Shown here piece after piece: positions 52,265 to 60,714 of a stretch of DNA of 64,000 nucleotides (position 1 is the stretch's first letter; each line of letters begins with the position of its first letter). The DNA is from Citreicoccus inhibens (lineage in GTDB: Bacteria; Myxococcota; Myxococcia; Myxococcales; Myxococcaceae). Position numbers and translations under genes: made by a program. The notes beneath the pieces were generated by a model that had not been told where the DNA came from, made no database searches, and saw nothing but the letters and a program-made list of their open reading frames with translations. The DNA lies in contig NZ_JAHNZT010000007.1 in NCBI RefSeq assembly GCF_019039035.1, positions 186,001-250,000 on the forward strand, written 5' to 3'.

Positions 52265-53269
52265 TTGAAGCAACTCCTACGACTCGTCGCCGTGGTGCCC
52301 TTTTTGCCGCTGCTCGCCTCCGCCAACCCTCTGTGGAAGGGCGACTTCGAGACGGGCAACACGTCGCAATGGACCCGCGAGCAGAGCGTCTCCGCCAGCC
52401 GCCTCCAGGTGGTGACGGACGTCGTTCGCGAGGGCCGCTATGCGCTGAAGGCCACCGTCCACCAGGGCGATGACCCCATCAACGGCAGCGGCAACCGCAA
52501 CGAGTTGCTGTACCTGAGCCAGGAGACCCAGGGAGACGAGTACTTCTACAAGTGGAGCACGCTCTTCCCGAATGGATATCCGAGCGCGGACTCGTGGCAG
52601 GTGTTCACGCAGTGGCACCAGGAAGGGTGCTGTGGCTCTCCTCCGCTCGAGTTCTTCGTGCGCGGCGAGCAGATGAACATGCGCGTGGGCGGCGTGAATG
52701 GTCCCATCCTGTGGAAGGCGCCCATTGATCGCGGCAACTGGCACGACTTCGTGCTGCACGTGAAGTGGTCGCCCAATCCGAAGGAAGGCTTCGTCGAGCT
52801 GTACCACAACGGGACGCTCGTGGTTCCGAAGACCTTCGGCGCCAACCAGTTCGGCAGCGACAAGAACTACCTGAAGCAAGGCCTGTATCGCGACGCGTCC
52901 ATCGGGCCCGAGGCGAGCGTCTACCATGATGGTTTCGTCATGGGCACGTCGCTGGAAGACGTGATGCCCGCGGGGACGCAGCAGACGCCCGCGGCGGATG
53001 CCGGGTCGGCACAGACGCCCGCGCCGGACGCTGGCACGACGCCTCCGTCCACGCTGACCCAACCGGGTCAGGGGACGCCGACGCCTGTCAGCACGCTCGT
53101 GCCCGGCAGCACGAACAGTGACGTGATGAATGGCGGCGCGCAGGGGCAGGGTTGCAGCGCCACGGGCGGAGCGGCGGGGATGCCGGCGCTCGCCGCGGCG
53201 GGGCTCTTCACCACCGCGCTGTTCCGGCGCCGTCGTCCGGCGCTCGCGAAGAACGTCACGCGTCGCTGA
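52265..53269 (+). CDS. Secreted polysaccharide lyase (heparin-lyase fold) with MYXO-CTERM
   Basis: 334 aa from TTG 52265, which gives a clean signal peptide (KQLLRLVAVVPFLPLLASA) after AAAGGA. An ATG at 52226 would give an odd 13-residue extension. The catalytic jelly-roll domain (about 20-235) has 'GSGNRNELLYLSQETQGDEYFY' and 'WQVFTQWHQEG', characteristic of the heparin lyase I / PL20 glucuronan lyase group. A Pro/Thr/Asp-rich linker leads to a C-terminal Gly-Cys, hydrophobic stretch and RRRR, a MYXO-CTERM signal for surface anchoring. Probably depolymerises a uronic-acid polymer during feeding. Exact substrate unknown. Confidence 0.88.
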   Translation: MKQLLRLVAVVPFLPLLASANPLWKGDFETGNTSQWTREQSVSASRLQVVTDVVREGRYALKATVHQGDDPINGSGNRNELLYLSQETQGDEYFYKWSTLFPNGYPSADSWQVFTQWHQEGCCGSPPLEFFVRGEQMNMRVGGVNGPILWKAPIDRGNWHDFVLHVKWSPNPKEGFVELYHNGTLVVPKTFGANQFGSDKNYLKQGLYRDASIGPEASVYHDGFVMGTSLEDVMPAGTQQTPAADAGSAQTPAPDAGTTPPSTLTQPGQGTPTPVSTLVPGSTNSDVMNGGAQGQGCSATGGAAGMPALAAAGLFTTALFRRRRPALAKNVTRR

Positions 53270-53296
53270 CCCCGCGACGCATCCATGAAGCATCAC

Positions 53297-53338
53297 AAGG
53301 CCCGGTGCGCCCCATGGCGCGCCGGGCCTTTCTATTTG
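53297..53338 (+). terminator. Intrinsic terminator of the lyase gene
   Basis: AAGGCCCGGTGCGCC (53297-53311) pairs with GGCGCGCCGGGCCTT (53316-53330), one mismatch, followed by TTCTATTTG. It lies 27 bp after the lyase stop. Confidence 0.88.
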
Positions 53339-53720
53339 TCCTCAAGACCTGGGCGCCCCACGCACCAAGCGCCCATGGGCGTGCGCGACGACGGCGCGGC
53401 ACAGCAGCCGAGTCAGCGCAGCGACAGGCACCTGAGCCACCAGCGAGCGACAGGGCTTCACATCTCTCGCAAGCTCGGGCGGACCTGAGCGCTGATACAT
53501 CGACGGCGCACGGTGACACTCCGCTTCAACATGGCACGTGGCGCCTTTGTCCCCATCCGCGCATCGCGACATGCCCACTCATGGACCAGGCACGTCACCG
53601 CGGGGCCATCGGCGTCGACGAGCAACCAACGGCATGACGCTCATCCCCCACGCCACGCCGAGCCCCCGTGCCAGCTCCGACGCAGCGCGCGCGCCCAGCG
53701 GCTGGACTCCGGACATGCGA
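53339..53720. other. Gene-free stretch between two facing terminators
   Basis: About 380 bp without a credible coding frame. Rightward and leftward transcription units end on either side. I see no repeat, RNA motif or gene remnant in it. Confidence 0.5.
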
Positions 53721-53752
53721 AGGCCCGGCGTGCCTTGGGGCACACCGGGCCT
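53721..53752 (-). terminator. Hairpin terminator of the marR-emrAB operon
   Basis: AGGCCCGGCGTGCC (53721-53734) pairs with GGCACACCGGGCCT (53739-53752), with one mismatch. It sits 33 bp beyond the emrB-like stop (53785). Its sequence is nearly an inverted copy of the terminator at 53297. It lacks a T-run on the minus strand, so strength is uncertain. Confidence 0.6.
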
Positions 53753-53784
53753 CGTTCACTCGGCCAGTCGTTGTGAGACCGTGC

Positions 53785-55332
53785 CTAGTGCGCGCCTTCG
53801 ACCTTCACCGTCGGATCCGGCTTCTGGAGCATGAAGACCAGCAGCAGGGAGGCCGCGAAGATGACCGTGAGAATCACGAAGTTGGCGTTGAAGGCCCGCA
53901 CCAACGCCTGCACGTTGATGCGCATGTTGAGCAGGCCGTAGGCCGCTCCACCGGGGTCCAAGATGCCTCGCCCCGCCATCATTGATTTCGCCATCCCGAG
54001 CTGCTCCTGCGTCGTCTGCCCGTACACGTCCACATGCGAGGTCAGCGCCGTCACGTTCGCCTGCGTGCTGCGGCTGAGCGCGCTGCTCATCCACGCCGTC
54101 CCGATGGAGCCGCCCAGCTCGCGCGTCAGGTTGAAGAGCCCCGCCGCGTTGCCGCGCTGCTCCGGCTTCAGGTTGCTGAGCGCCAGCACCGACAACGGCA
54201 CGAACACGAAGCCCAGCGAGCAGGCTCGGATGAACACCGGCGCAATCAACGCCGCCTCATCCACCGAGGACGTCATGTGCCCGTTCGTCCACAGCGACAG
54301 ACTCATGCCGCAGATGCCGAACGCAATCAGCATGCGCCCGTCCACCTTGCTGCCGAACTTCCCGATGATGGGCATCAGCAGAATCTGGATGGCACTGCCC
54401 TTGAGGAACACGAGCCCGATGTCGAGCGCCGAGTACCGCATCACCGTGCCGCAGAAGAGGCTGAACAGGAACGACCCCGAGAACAGCGCCGTCCCGATGA
54501 GGAAGTTCACCCCCGTGGCCGCGGCGTAGGAGCGGTTGAGGAACACACTCAGGTCCACCACGGGCTGAGGTGTCTCCAATTCGTGGACGATGAAGGTGAT
54601 GAGCGCCACGCCAGCGATGACCGCCAGGATGGTGATGGTGCGGCTCTCGAACCAGTCCTCGCGGTTGCCTTCCTCCAGCACGTACTGGAGCGCGGCCATG
54701 CCCACCGCGAGCAGCGCGATGCCGTTGCGGTCCACCTTCTCCTGCGAGACCTCGAAGTGCGGCTGCTCGATGTTCCGCCACGCCATGTACGCGGCGAACA
54801 GGCCCACCGGCAGGTTGATGAGGAAGATCCAGTGCCAGCTCGCCGCCTCGATGAGCATGCCGCCCACCGTGGGCCCGAGCAGCGGACCCGTCACCGCGCC
54901 GAGCGCGAATAGCGCGCCCGCCATCGAGTGCTCATTGCGCGGATAGCGCGCGAAGAGGATGGCCTGCGACGTGGGGATGATGGCGCCGCCGCCCATGCCC
55001 TGAAGGATGCGGAAGACCACCAGGGACGGGAGGTTCCACGCCAGGCCGCACAGCACGCTGGCCGCGGTGAACATCAGGATGGAGAAGGTGAAGTACCGCC
55101 GGTAACCGAAGCGGCGCTGGAGCCATCCCGTCATCGGGATGACCACCACGTTGGCCATCATGTAGCCCGTGGACACCCAGGCAATCTGATCCAACGGCGT
55201 GCCGAAGCTCGCGCGGATGTCGCTCAGGGCCACGTTGACGATGGAGATGTCCAGCACGGACATCAGCGCCGCGGCCATGGCGGCAATGGTGATGCCGGCC
55301 TTTGAGCCGGTGATGACGTCGCGCTGGTCCAC
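53785..55332 (-). CDS. MFS drug efflux transporter, EmrB/DHA2 family
   Basis: 515 aa from GTG 55332, preceded by GGTGGA; a TTG two codons upstream overlapping the emrA-like stop is the alternative. Fourteen membrane segments, motif A-like 'GWLQRRFGYRRYFTFSI', motif B 'RILQGMGGGAIIPTSQAIL' and motif C 'GALFALGAVTGPLLGPTVGGMLIE' (antiporter signature) identify a DHA2 transporter. It would form a tripartite pump with the periplasmic adaptor encoded upstream and an outer-membrane factor elsewhere. Exported compounds are unknown. Confidence 0.94.
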   Translation of the reverse strand: MDQRDVITGSKAGITIAAMAAALMSVLDISIVNVALSDIRASFGTPLDQIAWVSTGYMMANVVVIPMTGWLQRRFGYRRYFTFSILMFTAASVLCGLAWNLPSLVVFRILQGMGGGAIIPTSQAILFARYPRNEHSMAGALFALGAVTGPLLGPTVGGMLIEAASWHWIFLINLPVGLFAAYMAWRNIEQPHFEVSQEKVDRNGIALLAVGMAALQYVLEEGNREDWFESRTITILAVIAGVALITFIVHELETPQPVVDLSVFLNRSYAAATGVNFLIGTALFSGSFLFSLFCGTVMRYSALDIGLVFLKGSAIQILLMPIIGKFGSKVDGRMLIAFGICGMSLSLWTNGHMTSSVDEAALIAPVFIRACSLGFVFVPLSVLALSNLKPEQRGNAAGLFNLTRELGGSIGTAWMSSALSRSTQANVTALTSHVDVYGQTTQEQLGMAKSMMAGRGILDPGGAAYGLLNMRINVQALVRAFNANFVILTVIFAASLLLVFMLQKPDPTVKVEGAH

Positions 55333-55334
55333 GG

Positions 55335-56618
55335 TCAATCCACCTTCTTCGACGCGCCCGCGGAGGCACGCTCGGCATGCGTGCCCTGAGCGGGCGTCTC
55401 GCGCGTGTCCACCGTCACGACGGTGCTCATGCCCGGCTTGACGGGCAGGTCCTTGAAGTCCTCATCGAAGCGGATGAGCACGGGGATGCGCTGCACCACC
55501 TTCACGAAGTTGCCGGACGCGTTGTCCGGAGGCAGCAGCGCGAAGCGAGCGCCGCTGGCGCCGGCCAGGCTGTCCACGTGGCCGTGGAAGACATGCCCAC
55601 CAAAGGCATCCACCTTCACGGACACCGACTGACCCGGGCGCATCTCGCCGACCTGGTCCTCCTTGAAGTTCGCCACCACCCAGATGTCGTTCTGCGGGAC
55701 CACGGCCATCAGCGGGCGCTCCGGGCCCACCATCTGACCGACCTCCACCGTGCGGCGGCTGATGACGCCCGTCACCGGCGCGCGCACCTGCGAGTACGAC
55801 GCCGCCAGCTCCGCCAGCGTCAGCGCCGCGCGCGTCTGCTTCAGCCGCGCCTCGGCCAGCTTCAGCGCCGCCTGCGCGGACTGCACCTGCACGGGGCCCG
55901 TCTGCGCGGCGACCAGCTTGCCCTGCGCCACCTCCAGGCCACCGGACGAGCTGGTGATGCCCGCCTCGGTGGACGTCAGCCGAGCGCGCGACTGGTCCAG
56001 CGCCGCCTTGGACGTGTCATAGCCCGCCTGCTTCGAGTCCAGGTCCGCCTGCGACAGCGCCCCCTGCTCGTGCAGCGACTTCACGCGGTTCAGGTCCGTC
56101 TCCGCCAGACGGAAGCGCGCCTCGGACGAGGCCACGTCCGCGCGCGCCTGCTCCAGCGCCGCCTTGGACGAGCTGATGCCGCTGGAGGCCTGGGTGACGC
56201 CGGCCTGCGCCTGCCGCAGGTTCGCGCCCGCGTTGGCCTCGGTGATGGCGAGCTGGGCCTGCGCGTTGGCCAGCCCGGCCTCGGCGCTCAGCACGTCCGC
56301 GTGCGCGACCTCGACCTTGGCGTCCAGGTCCGCGCGATCCAACTCCACCAGCACGTCTCCGGCCTGGACGAGCTGGTTGTCCTTCACGAGCACCTTCGCC
56401 ACCTGCCCCGCCACGCGCGGGGACACGTTCGCGATGCGGCCCTCGACCTGGGCGTCATCCGTGGACTCGCGGCCATGGGTCATGAGGAAGTGGGCGCCGC
56501 CGCCCACCACCGCCACGCCCAGCAGGGCGGGGAGCACCATCTTCGCGCGCGAGCGCGGAGCGGGCTTGGAGCCAGTGTCATTGGGAGCGTTCTCGACTGC
56601 TGCGATCCGGGTCGTCAT
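55335..56618 (-). CDS. HlyD/EmrA-type membrane fusion protein
   Basis: 427 aa. A short cytoplasmic tail, one membrane helix (about 27-45), and the biotinyl-lipoyl half motifs 'DDAQVEGRIANVSPRVAGQVAKVLVKDNQLVQAGDVLVELD' and 'SQVRAPVTGVISRRTVEVGQMVG' flank an unusually long coiled-coil hairpin rich in Ala/Gln (about 100-260). The beta-barrel domain follows ('NDIWVVANFKEDQVGEMRPGQSVSVKVD'). It links the MFS pump to an outer-membrane channel. Middle gene of marR-emrA-emrB; the 48-bp gap to marR fits one operon. Confidence 0.93.
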   Translation of the reverse strand: MTTRIAAVENAPNDTGSKPAPRSRAKMVLPALLGVAVVGGGAHFLMTHGRESTDDAQVEGRIANVSPRVAGQVAKVLVKDNQLVQAGDVLVELDRADLDAKVEVAHADVLSAEAGLANAQAQLAITEANAGANLRQAQAGVTQASSGISSSKAALEQARADVASSEARFRLAETDLNRVKSLHEQGALSQADLDSKQAGYDTSKAALDQSRARLTSTEAGITSSSGGLEVAQGKLVAAQTGPVQVQSAQAALKLAEARLKQTRAALTLAELAASYSQVRAPVTGVISRRTVEVGQMVGPERPLMAVVPQNDIWVVANFKEDQVGEMRPGQSVSVKVDAFGGHVFHGHVDSLAGASGARFALLPPDNASGNFVKVVQRIPVLIRFDEDFKDLPVKPGMSTVVTVDTRETPAQGTHAERASAGASKKVD

Positions 56619-56666
56619 AAGGCGTTGCTCGGTGTTGCGGTGAAGAAGCAGGTGGGGAGAGGGGCG

Positions 56667-57185
56667 TCAGGGGTCTCGGAGCGCGGGGATGCCCGAGGAC
56701 ACTTTCGCCAACAGGTGTTGAAGGGTGGTGCGCTCGTCCAGGCTCAGCGGAGCCATGAGCGCGGCGATGCGGCTGTAATGGTCGGGCAACATGCCCTGGA
56801 TGACGTCACGCCCCTTGGACGTCAGGTGGACCGTGTACATCCGGCGGTCATCGGGGTGGTCCTGCCGGGACACCAGCGCGTCCTTCTCCAGCGTGTCGAG
56901 CAGGCCCGTCATCGTCGCGCGGCTGCAGCCAGACAGGTCCGCCAGCTCCGCGGGGGACAGCCCGCGCGTCTCGTCGCTCTCTTCCGCCAGGAAGAGCTGG
57001 ATGAGGACGACGAAGCGGCCCTGGGACAACCCATGCCGCGTGAAGTGACTGTCGTACGCATCCGACATGTCGTGGGCCAGGCGCAGCATCGTCAAGCACG
57101 TCTCGATGGCACTCGGGTCCAACTGAGGGAAGCGCTTGGCGAGCCGGTGGAGCCGCTCGTAGCGCGGCACCGTCGGAAGACTCAT
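56667..57185 (-). CDS. MarR-family transcriptional regulator
   Basis: 172 aa from ATG 57183-57185; frames extending upstream cross the promoter. The winged-helix core is 'LSPAELADLSGCSRATMTGLLDTLEKDALVSRQDHPDDRRMYTVHLTSKGRDVI', with the usual wing DDRR. Dimerisation helices lie at both ends. Leading an emrAB efflux operon, it most likely represses that operon and itself and is released by the exported drug. A palindrome 36 bp upstream fits its operator. Confidence 0.93.
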   Translation of the reverse strand: MSLPTVPRYERLHRLAKRFPQLDPSAIETCLTMLRLAHDMSDAYDSHFTRHGLSQGRFVVLIQLFLAEESDETRGLSPAELADLSGCSRATMTGLLDTLEKDALVSRQDHPDDRRMYTVHLTSKGRDVIQGMLPDHYSRIAALMAPLSLDERTTLQHLLAKVSSGIPALRDP

Positions 57186-57220
57186 CAGGACTCGCGATTT
57201 CGGTAACAAAGCGCGGCATC

Positions 57221-57236
57221 TAGTAAGGGCCCTAAC
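57221..57236. promoter_or_regulatory. Candidate MarR operator
   Basis: TAGTAAGGGCCCTAAC contains the palindrome TAAGGGCCCTAA with a single mismatched pair. It is AT-flanked, GC-cored, and 36-51 bp before the marR start, where an autorepressor would bind. Confidence 0.55.
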
Positions 57237-57332
57237 GATTTTGCGCAAGATGATTTGCGACCCGGCCGAACGGGCTCGCGTGAGGGCGGGGAGACGACTC
57301 TGTCGCACGGTGTGCGCCTCGAGGACGCGGCG

Positions 57333-59807
57333 CTACAGGCCTCCCAGCGGCTCACCCAGCTCCAGGCGGACGAACTCGCTGTCGTCCGGCCGGCCGCTGC
57401 CCAGGTGGCGACCCACACTGAAAGGGAAGTTGTTGTCGTTGAGGAGCCCCACGTGGCGCGGGTCGAAGACGAGCACGGCCTCGGTGGTGATGAAGGGGAA
57501 GGCGAAGCGGTCTCCCAGTCCCAGGTCGCCCACTTCCGGGTGCGTGAGGTGGAAGGGGTTCGCGATGTTCAGCAGGTCCACCGCGAGCCGCTTCTTCACG
57601 GGCTGTCCGTCCCCGGTGAGGCGGACTTCGTAGAGCGCCTTGTAGCCCGCGAGGTCGCCCTGGGTGTTGTCCCGTTCCAGCACGACGCCGCGGTCCCGGT
57701 CGAAGAGGACGAAGTCCGTGGCGGACGTGCCGCGCGTCGCCAGCGCGTAGCGATGCGTGACGCCCGTGTAACGCCGATGGGCCAGGTCGAACTCATGGAT
57801 GAGGAGCGTGCCGGTCGTGTCGTCCGCCAGCGGCTTCTCCAGGAGCGGCAGGAGCGTGGCGCCATCCCGGCTCAGGGCCATGGCCTCGAAGCCACCGCTG
57901 GCCCGCACGCGGAAGGGGTGGTCCTTCGCGGTGACGCGATAGGGCCACGGCAGTCCCCCCAGCCACGGCGTCGTCCCCGAGCCCTCGGGCTGGAGGTTGT
58001 CGCCCTCATCCGAGCCGGCGACGGTGGGCGACGCGTAGACGGGGAAGTCTCCCACGAGGCACACCGTGCGCACCGAGGGGAAGCGCTCGTGCACGCGCAG
58101 CAGCGTGCGGAAGTCGAAGCTCTGCACGTCCGCGCGCGCGGCCAGTCCCGCGTCGAGGATGGCGCCCGCCACCGCATCCGCGAAGGGCTCGGGCCCCACC
58201 GTGCGCGCGGCGAACTCCTGGCGCGGGTTGAGCTTCGTCTCGATGTTGAAGCGCACGCGCTCCGCGTTGCGCGCACGCTTCATCGCGTCCGGGTGCGCGG
58301 CCCCGGCCCCCGCTCGGTAGTAGTCCGCGTAGAAGTCCACGAGCGCGAACACCTGCCGCAGCGTGGGCGGCACATAGGCGTCACGCAGTCCGTGGCGCTT
58401 CGCGAAGGCCACCGCCACGGGGGACAGCTTCCGCTCGTTCGTCTGGGAAGGCTGGCTCGGCAGGAGCTTGTCGCAGATGAAGGTGGCCTGGAGCTTCGCG
58501 ACGGTGAGCGAGCGGATGAGGACCTGCGTTCCGGGCGTGTACGGCGGACCGCTCGCGCGGCGGCACTTCTCCGCGGAGAGGAACGGGTCGTGCTCCAGCA
58601 CGGGGACGCCGTCCGACGTGATGCCGGTGTCCAGCTCCAGCGTCGTCATCAAGTGGTCGAGCGCCGCCTCCATCGCGGGCAGCGTGTTCTCCGGACGAAG
58701 GCCCCGCGCGCCCCGGTGCCCCTGGGCATCGAAGCGGCTCGCGTCCAGCAGTCCCTCCGGCGTGAGGAGATCTCCCGGGACGCCGTCCTGGTTCGCGTCG
58801 TACTCGCGCACCGCCTGCCACAGCAGATCCGGCCGGTCGCTGATGAGGCCATCCACGCCGCGCCTCAGCAGCGCCGTCATCGCCTCGGGCGTGTTCACCG
58901 TCCAGGGCACCACGGCGTAGCCCGCCTGCTGGAGCTTCTTCACGTCGAAGAGGTCACTGGACGCCGCGGAGAGCCCGGAGCCCGCGGGCGGCGCCATGCG
59001 GTCCGGCGTGCCCGTCGCGCGGTCTCCGTCATCCAACAAGTGCCAGTCCGGAGAGAAGACGGGAGCGCGGCGCGCGCCGTGAGCGAACGCGTGCGCGCGG
59101 ACCGCGTTCATCACGCGCACGGCGGACGCCTCCTCGACGCGAGGATTCTGGGGCGTGCGCAACTCGCCGCCGTTCTGGAAGTCAGGCAGCGGGATGGGCG
59201 CCTCCAGCAGGTGGCCCTGCGCGTCCGTGTGCAACAGGAAGGGACCGAACTCATCACCGAACCAGAGCGTGCCGTCCGGGGCGCGCTGCATGGATTCAAT
59301 GTCGAAGTCCGCGCCCGTCAGCACGCGCTCGGGCGTGAAGAAGTTCGTGAGCGCGAAGCCCGCGTGGTGGTTCGGGTCGCTCAGCTCGATGAAGCCTTCC
59401 ACCGCGAGCTTGCCGGTCCCCCCCTCCTGCGTCTGGAAGTCGGGGCGCAGCGTGTAGACGCGCAGGTTGAAGTCCGCCGAGTTCTCCAGGCTGCCGTAGC
59501 CGTTGTCCGGCATGGCCAGGAACGAGCCGTCGCCGTTGTCGAGCACCGCGGAGAAGCCCTGCACCGGCTGCCGCTCCATGAAGGGCACGGGGATGCCGTT
59601 CTGGGGCGAGGGCCCGATGTACCGCCCGGACGTCGGGCCGGGCGCCCACGTGGCGGCCTCCAGGACCGCTCGCCCCACCAGCTTCGGCTCGGGCGCGCGC
59701 TCGGCAGGGGCGGGCCGGCCCCGCGCGCACGCGGTGGCGAGGGACAGCGCGACCACGGACGTGAGCAACGGCGTGCGGGGCAGGCGTCGACGCGAGGACA
59801 CGGGCAT
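57333..59807 (-). CDS. Lipoprotein: phytase-like/esterase domain with inserted, permuted glycerophosphodiesterase
   Basis: 824 aa from ATG 59805-59807; lipobox LATAC (Cys27). The N-terminal part of an esterase-like phytase propeller runs to about 210 ('PDGTLWFGDEFGPFLLHTDAQG'), and its C-terminal part resumes near 637 ('SGGFEAMALSRDGATLLPLLEKPL', 'VVLERD'). Between them is a glycerophosphodiester phosphodiesterase: first what is normally its end ('GYAVVPWTVN...GVDGLISDRPDLL', about 225-333), then a Ca-loop-like linker, then its normal start (HRG 364-366, ENT 373-375, E391-x-D393, H406, 'NIETK' 521-525). The order is circularly permuted. Catalytic residues appear intact. Probably a surface enzyme releasing phosphate or glycerol-3-phosphate from organophosphates. 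Confidence 0.9.
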   Translation of the reverse strand: MPVSSRRRLPRTPLLTSVVALSLATACARGRPAPAERAPEPKLVGRAVLEAATWAPGPTSGRYIGPSPQNGIPVPFMERQPVQGFSAVLDNGDGSFLAMPDNGYGSLENSADFNLRVYTLRPDFQTQEGGTGKLAVEGFIELSDPNHHAGFALTNFFTPERVLTGADFDIESMQRAPDGTLWFGDEFGPFLLHTDAQGHLLEAPIPLPDFQNGGELRTPQNPRVEEASAVRVMNAVRAHAFAHGARRAPVFSPDWHLLDDGDRATGTPDRMAPPAGSGLSAASSDLFDVKKLQQAGYAVVPWTVNTPEAMTALLRRGVDGLISDRPDLLWQAVREYDANQDGVPGDLLTPEGLLDASRFDAQGHRGARGLRPENTLPAMEAALDHLMTTLELDTGITSDGVPVLEHDPFLSAEKCRRASGPPYTPGTQVLIRSLTVAKLQATFICDKLLPSQPSQTNERKLSPVAVAFAKRHGLRDAYVPPTLRQVFALVDFYADYYRAGAGAAHPDAMKRARNAERVRFNIETKLNPRQEFAARTVGPEPFADAVAGAILDAGLAARADVQSFDFRTLLRVHERFPSVRTVCLVGDFPVYASPTVAGSDEGDNLQPEGSGTTPWLGGLPWPYRVTAKDHPFRVRASGGFEAMALSRDGATLLPLLEKPLADDTTGTLLIHEFDLAHRRYTGVTHRYALATRGTSATDFVLFDRDRGVVLERDNTQGDLAGYKALYEVRLTGDGQPVKKRLAVDLLNIANPFHLTHPEVGDLGLGDRFAFPFITTEAVLVFDPRHVGLLNDNNFPFSVGRHLGSGRPDDSEFVRLELGEPLGGL

Positions 59808-59895
59808 GGCGGCACCCTGCCCCACCGCGCGACGCGGGGCCAGCGTCCCGACGCGGCCGGTCGCGCCCCGCGCGCGGGCCGGTTACATCGTCAGG

Positions 59896-60141
59896 GTGCT
59901 CGACGTGAAGGACCCCACCGTGCAAGCGGCGCTGCTGCGCGCCTGTGAGGAGGCCGGACTCCCGGCGGCCTACCGGGGCTGTGTCCATCCGCTGCTGCGC
60001 GACCCGGAGGGCGAGTGGCCTCCCTGCTGCGGCGAGGGCTGCCTTCCGTGCGCGGCCACGCTCGCGGATGTCGCGGTGCGCACCTTGGAGTTGCTCGGCA
60101 CGCCTCGGCGCTCGCCCGTGTCGAGCGCGGGCGCGTCATGA
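59896..60141 (+). CDS. Small Cys-rich protein of unknown function
   Basis: 81 aa from GTG 59896; GTG 59905 has a better-spaced AGGGTG. Four-cysteine cluster 'CCGEGCLPC' preceded by 'YRGCVHPLLRDPEGEWPP' suggests metal binding. The rest is helical and Ala/Leu-rich. No family is recognised. Third-position GC bias and lack of an overlapping better frame support coding. It ends 33 bp before the membrane hydrolase gene, same direction. Confidence 0.55.
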   Translation: MLDVKDPTVQAALLRACEEAGLPAAYRGCVHPLLRDPEGEWPPCCGEGCLPCAATLADVAVRTLELLGTPRRSPVSSAGAS

Positions 60142-60174
60142 CGGACGGGGCTCGAGGACTCTACGCTCGCGGGA

Positions 60175-60708
60175 ATGAACCCCATCGTCCATGCCGAGTT
60201 GTCCTGGCTCGCAGGGCAGGGCCTCCGTGAGCGCCGAGACCGCGTCCTCGTCACCTGCGCGGGGCTGGCCCCGGACCTGGATGGGTTGTCACTGCTCGGC
60301 GGGGGCGAGGCCTACACGCGCTATCACCATGTGCTCTTCCATGGGTACGCGGGCGCGTTGCTCACCACGGCCGTCTGCGTGGCCCTCGCGCGCCAACGGG
60401 GACGCGTGGCATGGCTCGCACTCGCGGCCTTCCATCTGCATCTGTTGTGCGACCTGGCGGGGAGCGGGCCGGGATGGCCCATCCTCTACGCCTGGCCCAC
60501 GAGCCACGTGGAGTGGTTCTGGACTGGCCAGTGGGACCTCGCGTCGTGGCAGAACACGCTCATCGGAGCGGTCGCGACGGTGGCGTGTCTGGTGTGCGCG
60601 GTGCCGCTGCGCCGCACGGCGGTGGAGCTGCTGTCTGCGCGCTGGGACGCGGAGGTGACGCGCGCCGTGAGGCGACGCCTGCTGGGGGAGCTGCCTCCGC
60701 CCCGCTGA
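60175..60708 (+). CDS. Membrane-bound metal-dependent hydrolase (YdjM/DUF457-like)
   Basis: 177 aa. 'MNPIVHAELSWLAGQGLRERRDRVLVTCAGLAPDLDGLSLLGG' with early His and 'PDLDG' motif, 'YHHVLFHGYAGALL' and 'LHLLCDL' are the His/Asp clusters of the LexA-binding inner-membrane YdjM family. About four membrane helices. The activity of the family is not well established. It is convergent with the glutaminyl cyclase gene. Confidence 0.82.
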   Translation: MNPIVHAELSWLAGQGLRERRDRVLVTCAGLAPDLDGLSLLGGGEAYTRYHHVLFHGYAGALLTTAVCVALARQRGRVAWLALAAFHLHLLCDLAGSGPGWPILYAWPTSHVEWFWTGQWDLASWQNTLIGAVATVACLVCAVPLRRTAVELLSARWDAEVTRAVRRRLLGELPPPR

Positions 60709-60714
60709 GGGCCG

